A DNA stretch of 64,000 nucleotides from Photobacterium alginatilyticum. Its GTDB lineage: Bacteria > Pseudomonadota > Gammaproteobacteria > Enterobacterales > Vibrionaceae. This document shows, one piece after another, positions 63,152 through 64,000 of this stretch; position 1 is the stretch's first letter, and every line of letters begins with the position of its first letter. The stretch lies in NCBI RefSeq assembly GCF_009910675.1, contig NZ_RSEJ01000003.1, forward strand, positions 124,001-188,000, in the 5' to 3' direction. Below the pieces are notes generated by a model. That model saw only the letters and a program-made list of their open reading frames with translations, searched no databases and was not told the DNA's origin. Both the position numbers and the translations under genes were made by a program.

Positions 63152-64000
63152 CAAGTTTGCGGCTCCGGGTTTGCAAACCAATCAACAAGCATTGGTTGAA
63201 AACCTCAAGCAAGCGGTGACTCAAGCATCTGTACCCCAGGCCGTTGAGGTGAGTCGGGGGACGGACAAGGCGCAGACACCCTCTGCGACTCGGCCGCCCA
63301 TACTCGACATGCCGCTCGCCGATCAGGAAGACGTCAGCCGCGCGCTGATGGAAGTGCAGATGAAACTGCAAGATCAACAACTTAAACTCAGTACCAACGA
63401 CATCAAAGGTATGCAGGCCAAGAACAAGGCCATGCACGAGCAACGCATTGAAAAGCTTCAAGAATCCATTGACAAAATGGCTGAAGCGAAGAAAGGCGGT
63501 CTTTTCGCCAAGATTTTCGGCTGGATTGCAACAATTGCAACAGTCATTGCTTCGGTTGCCCTGATTGCAACGGGAGTGGGTGCCCCTGCAGCGGCGATGA
63601 TGCTGGCAGGTGCGGCACTGATGCTGACGCAGCAAATTTCCTCAGAGACAGGGAATTGGATGAACGATGCTGTGGCAGAGGTATTTCAGGCGTTTGGTAT
63701 GGATGAGAAATCGGCGCAAATTGCGGCCAATGTGGCAATTATGGTTGCTGGTATTGCCCTGAGTCTTGGCGCGGGGGCCACGACAGCGGCGGCTGCAGCC
63801 ACGACGACGGCGATGAAAGTTGCCAAAATTGTCAGCCAGGGGGCCAAGATTGCCGCCGGGGTGTCGGCTATCGGGCAAGGGACGGCGCAGGCTGTTTCGA
63901 CAGAGGCAAAATACCAGTCCGATATGAGCAGAGCCGATGCCAAAGAGATGAGTGCCTACCTCAAGCGTTTGCAGCTTATGATGCAAGAGGAAATGGACCG
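63126..64000 (+). CDS. sctE: Large hydrophobic translocator SctE (YopB/SseC-like), 3-prime cut by window
   Basis: 291 codons visible from the ATG at 63126 (site AGGAGA), open at the right edge. Coiled-coil region (ALMEVQMKLQDQQLKLSTNDIKGMQAKNK, about 75-125), then a hydrophobic helix pair (FGWIATIATVIASVALIATGVGAPAAAMMLAG; IAANVAIMVAGIALSLGAGA). This is the YopB/IpaB/SseC layout of the pore-forming subunit inserted in the host membrane. Preceded by its chaperone gene. Confidence 0.88.
   Translation, partial: MNPMNPLSDKFAAPGLQTNQQALVENLKQAVTQASVPQAVEVSRGTDKAQTPSATRPPILDMPLADQEDVSRALMEVQMKLQDQQLKLSTNDIKGMQAKNKAMHEQRIEKLQESIDKMAEAKKGGLFAKIFGWIATIATVIASVALIATGVGAPAAAMMLAGAALMLTQQISSETGNWMNDAVAEVFQAFGMDEKSAQIAANVAIMVAGIALSLGAGATTAAAAATTTAMKVAKIVSQGAKIAAGVSAIGQGTAQAVSTEAKYQSDMSRADAKEMSAYLKRLQLMMQEEMD

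Noticed and set aside
1..64000. CRISPR array
   Set aside because: No regularly spaced short direct repeats with unique spacers anywhere in the window.

Overview
The window looks like a chromosomal segment of a marine gammaproteobacterium of the Vibrionaceae, most likely Photobacterium or a close relative. The clues are a thermolabile-hemolysin-type (TLH) secreted phospholipase, chemoreceptors of Vibrio type, tRNA-Asp with repeated 3-prime tails, a very large periplasmic amylopullulanase and moderate G+C. This placement is inferred from gene content and was not tested by any search.

Positions 1-27.5 kb are mostly ordinary chromosome. They hold an LRR/BRCT protein cut by the window edge, a GNAT-like protein, MupG (6-phospho-N-acetylmuramidase family), a zinc-ribbon membrane protein, a LysR regulator divergent from a purA-type gene, an M14 carboxypeptidase, tRNA-Ser(UGA) and tRNA-Asp(GUC). 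After these come degraded tandem copies of the tRNA-Asp tail, a 2086-residue two-domain pullulanase/amylase behind apparent MalT boxes, an esterase, a LysR/SDR divergent pair, a tiny lipoprotein, an HBM-type chemoreceptor, an old-yellow-enzyme oxidoreductase, a CAT-fold acetyltransferase and the TLH phospholipase.

Positions 27.7-39.7 kb and 49.5-64 kb (continuing past the edge) form a nearly complete type III secretion system. Block 1 (plus strand): chaperone + putative effector, YscB-like chaperone, sctC, sctD, yscE-like, sctF, yscG-like, sctI, sctJ, sctK, sctL, chaperone + 926-aa putative effector. Block 2 (minus): sctN-O-P-Q-R-S-T-U. Block 3 (plus): sctW, SycN-like, sctX, sctY, sctV, a small gene, two EspA/SseB-like tip or filament proteins with a small chaperone gene between them, an LcrH/SycD chaperone and the large translocator. 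The order is that of the Ysc family, but the tip proteins look like the filament type. One of them carries a DUF1521 (metal-ion-inducible autocleavage) domain inserted between two coiled-coil halves that match its neighbour.

Positions 39.8-49.3 kb are an accessory insert that splits the secretion locus. It contains an RloC/PrrC-like AAA ATPase with a zinc-hook CPFC and a candidate anticodon-nuclease triad, a secreted HExxH protease with a membrane partner, and a CMD/aldo-keto reductase/LysR cassette. It also holds a DUF6404 protein and several decayed duplications: a second copy of the 3-prime end of the 926-aa effector gene, and two copies of a dead chemoreceptor 3-prime end. No transposase or integrase was recognised, so the insert was probably shaped by homologous or illegitimate recombination between these repeats.
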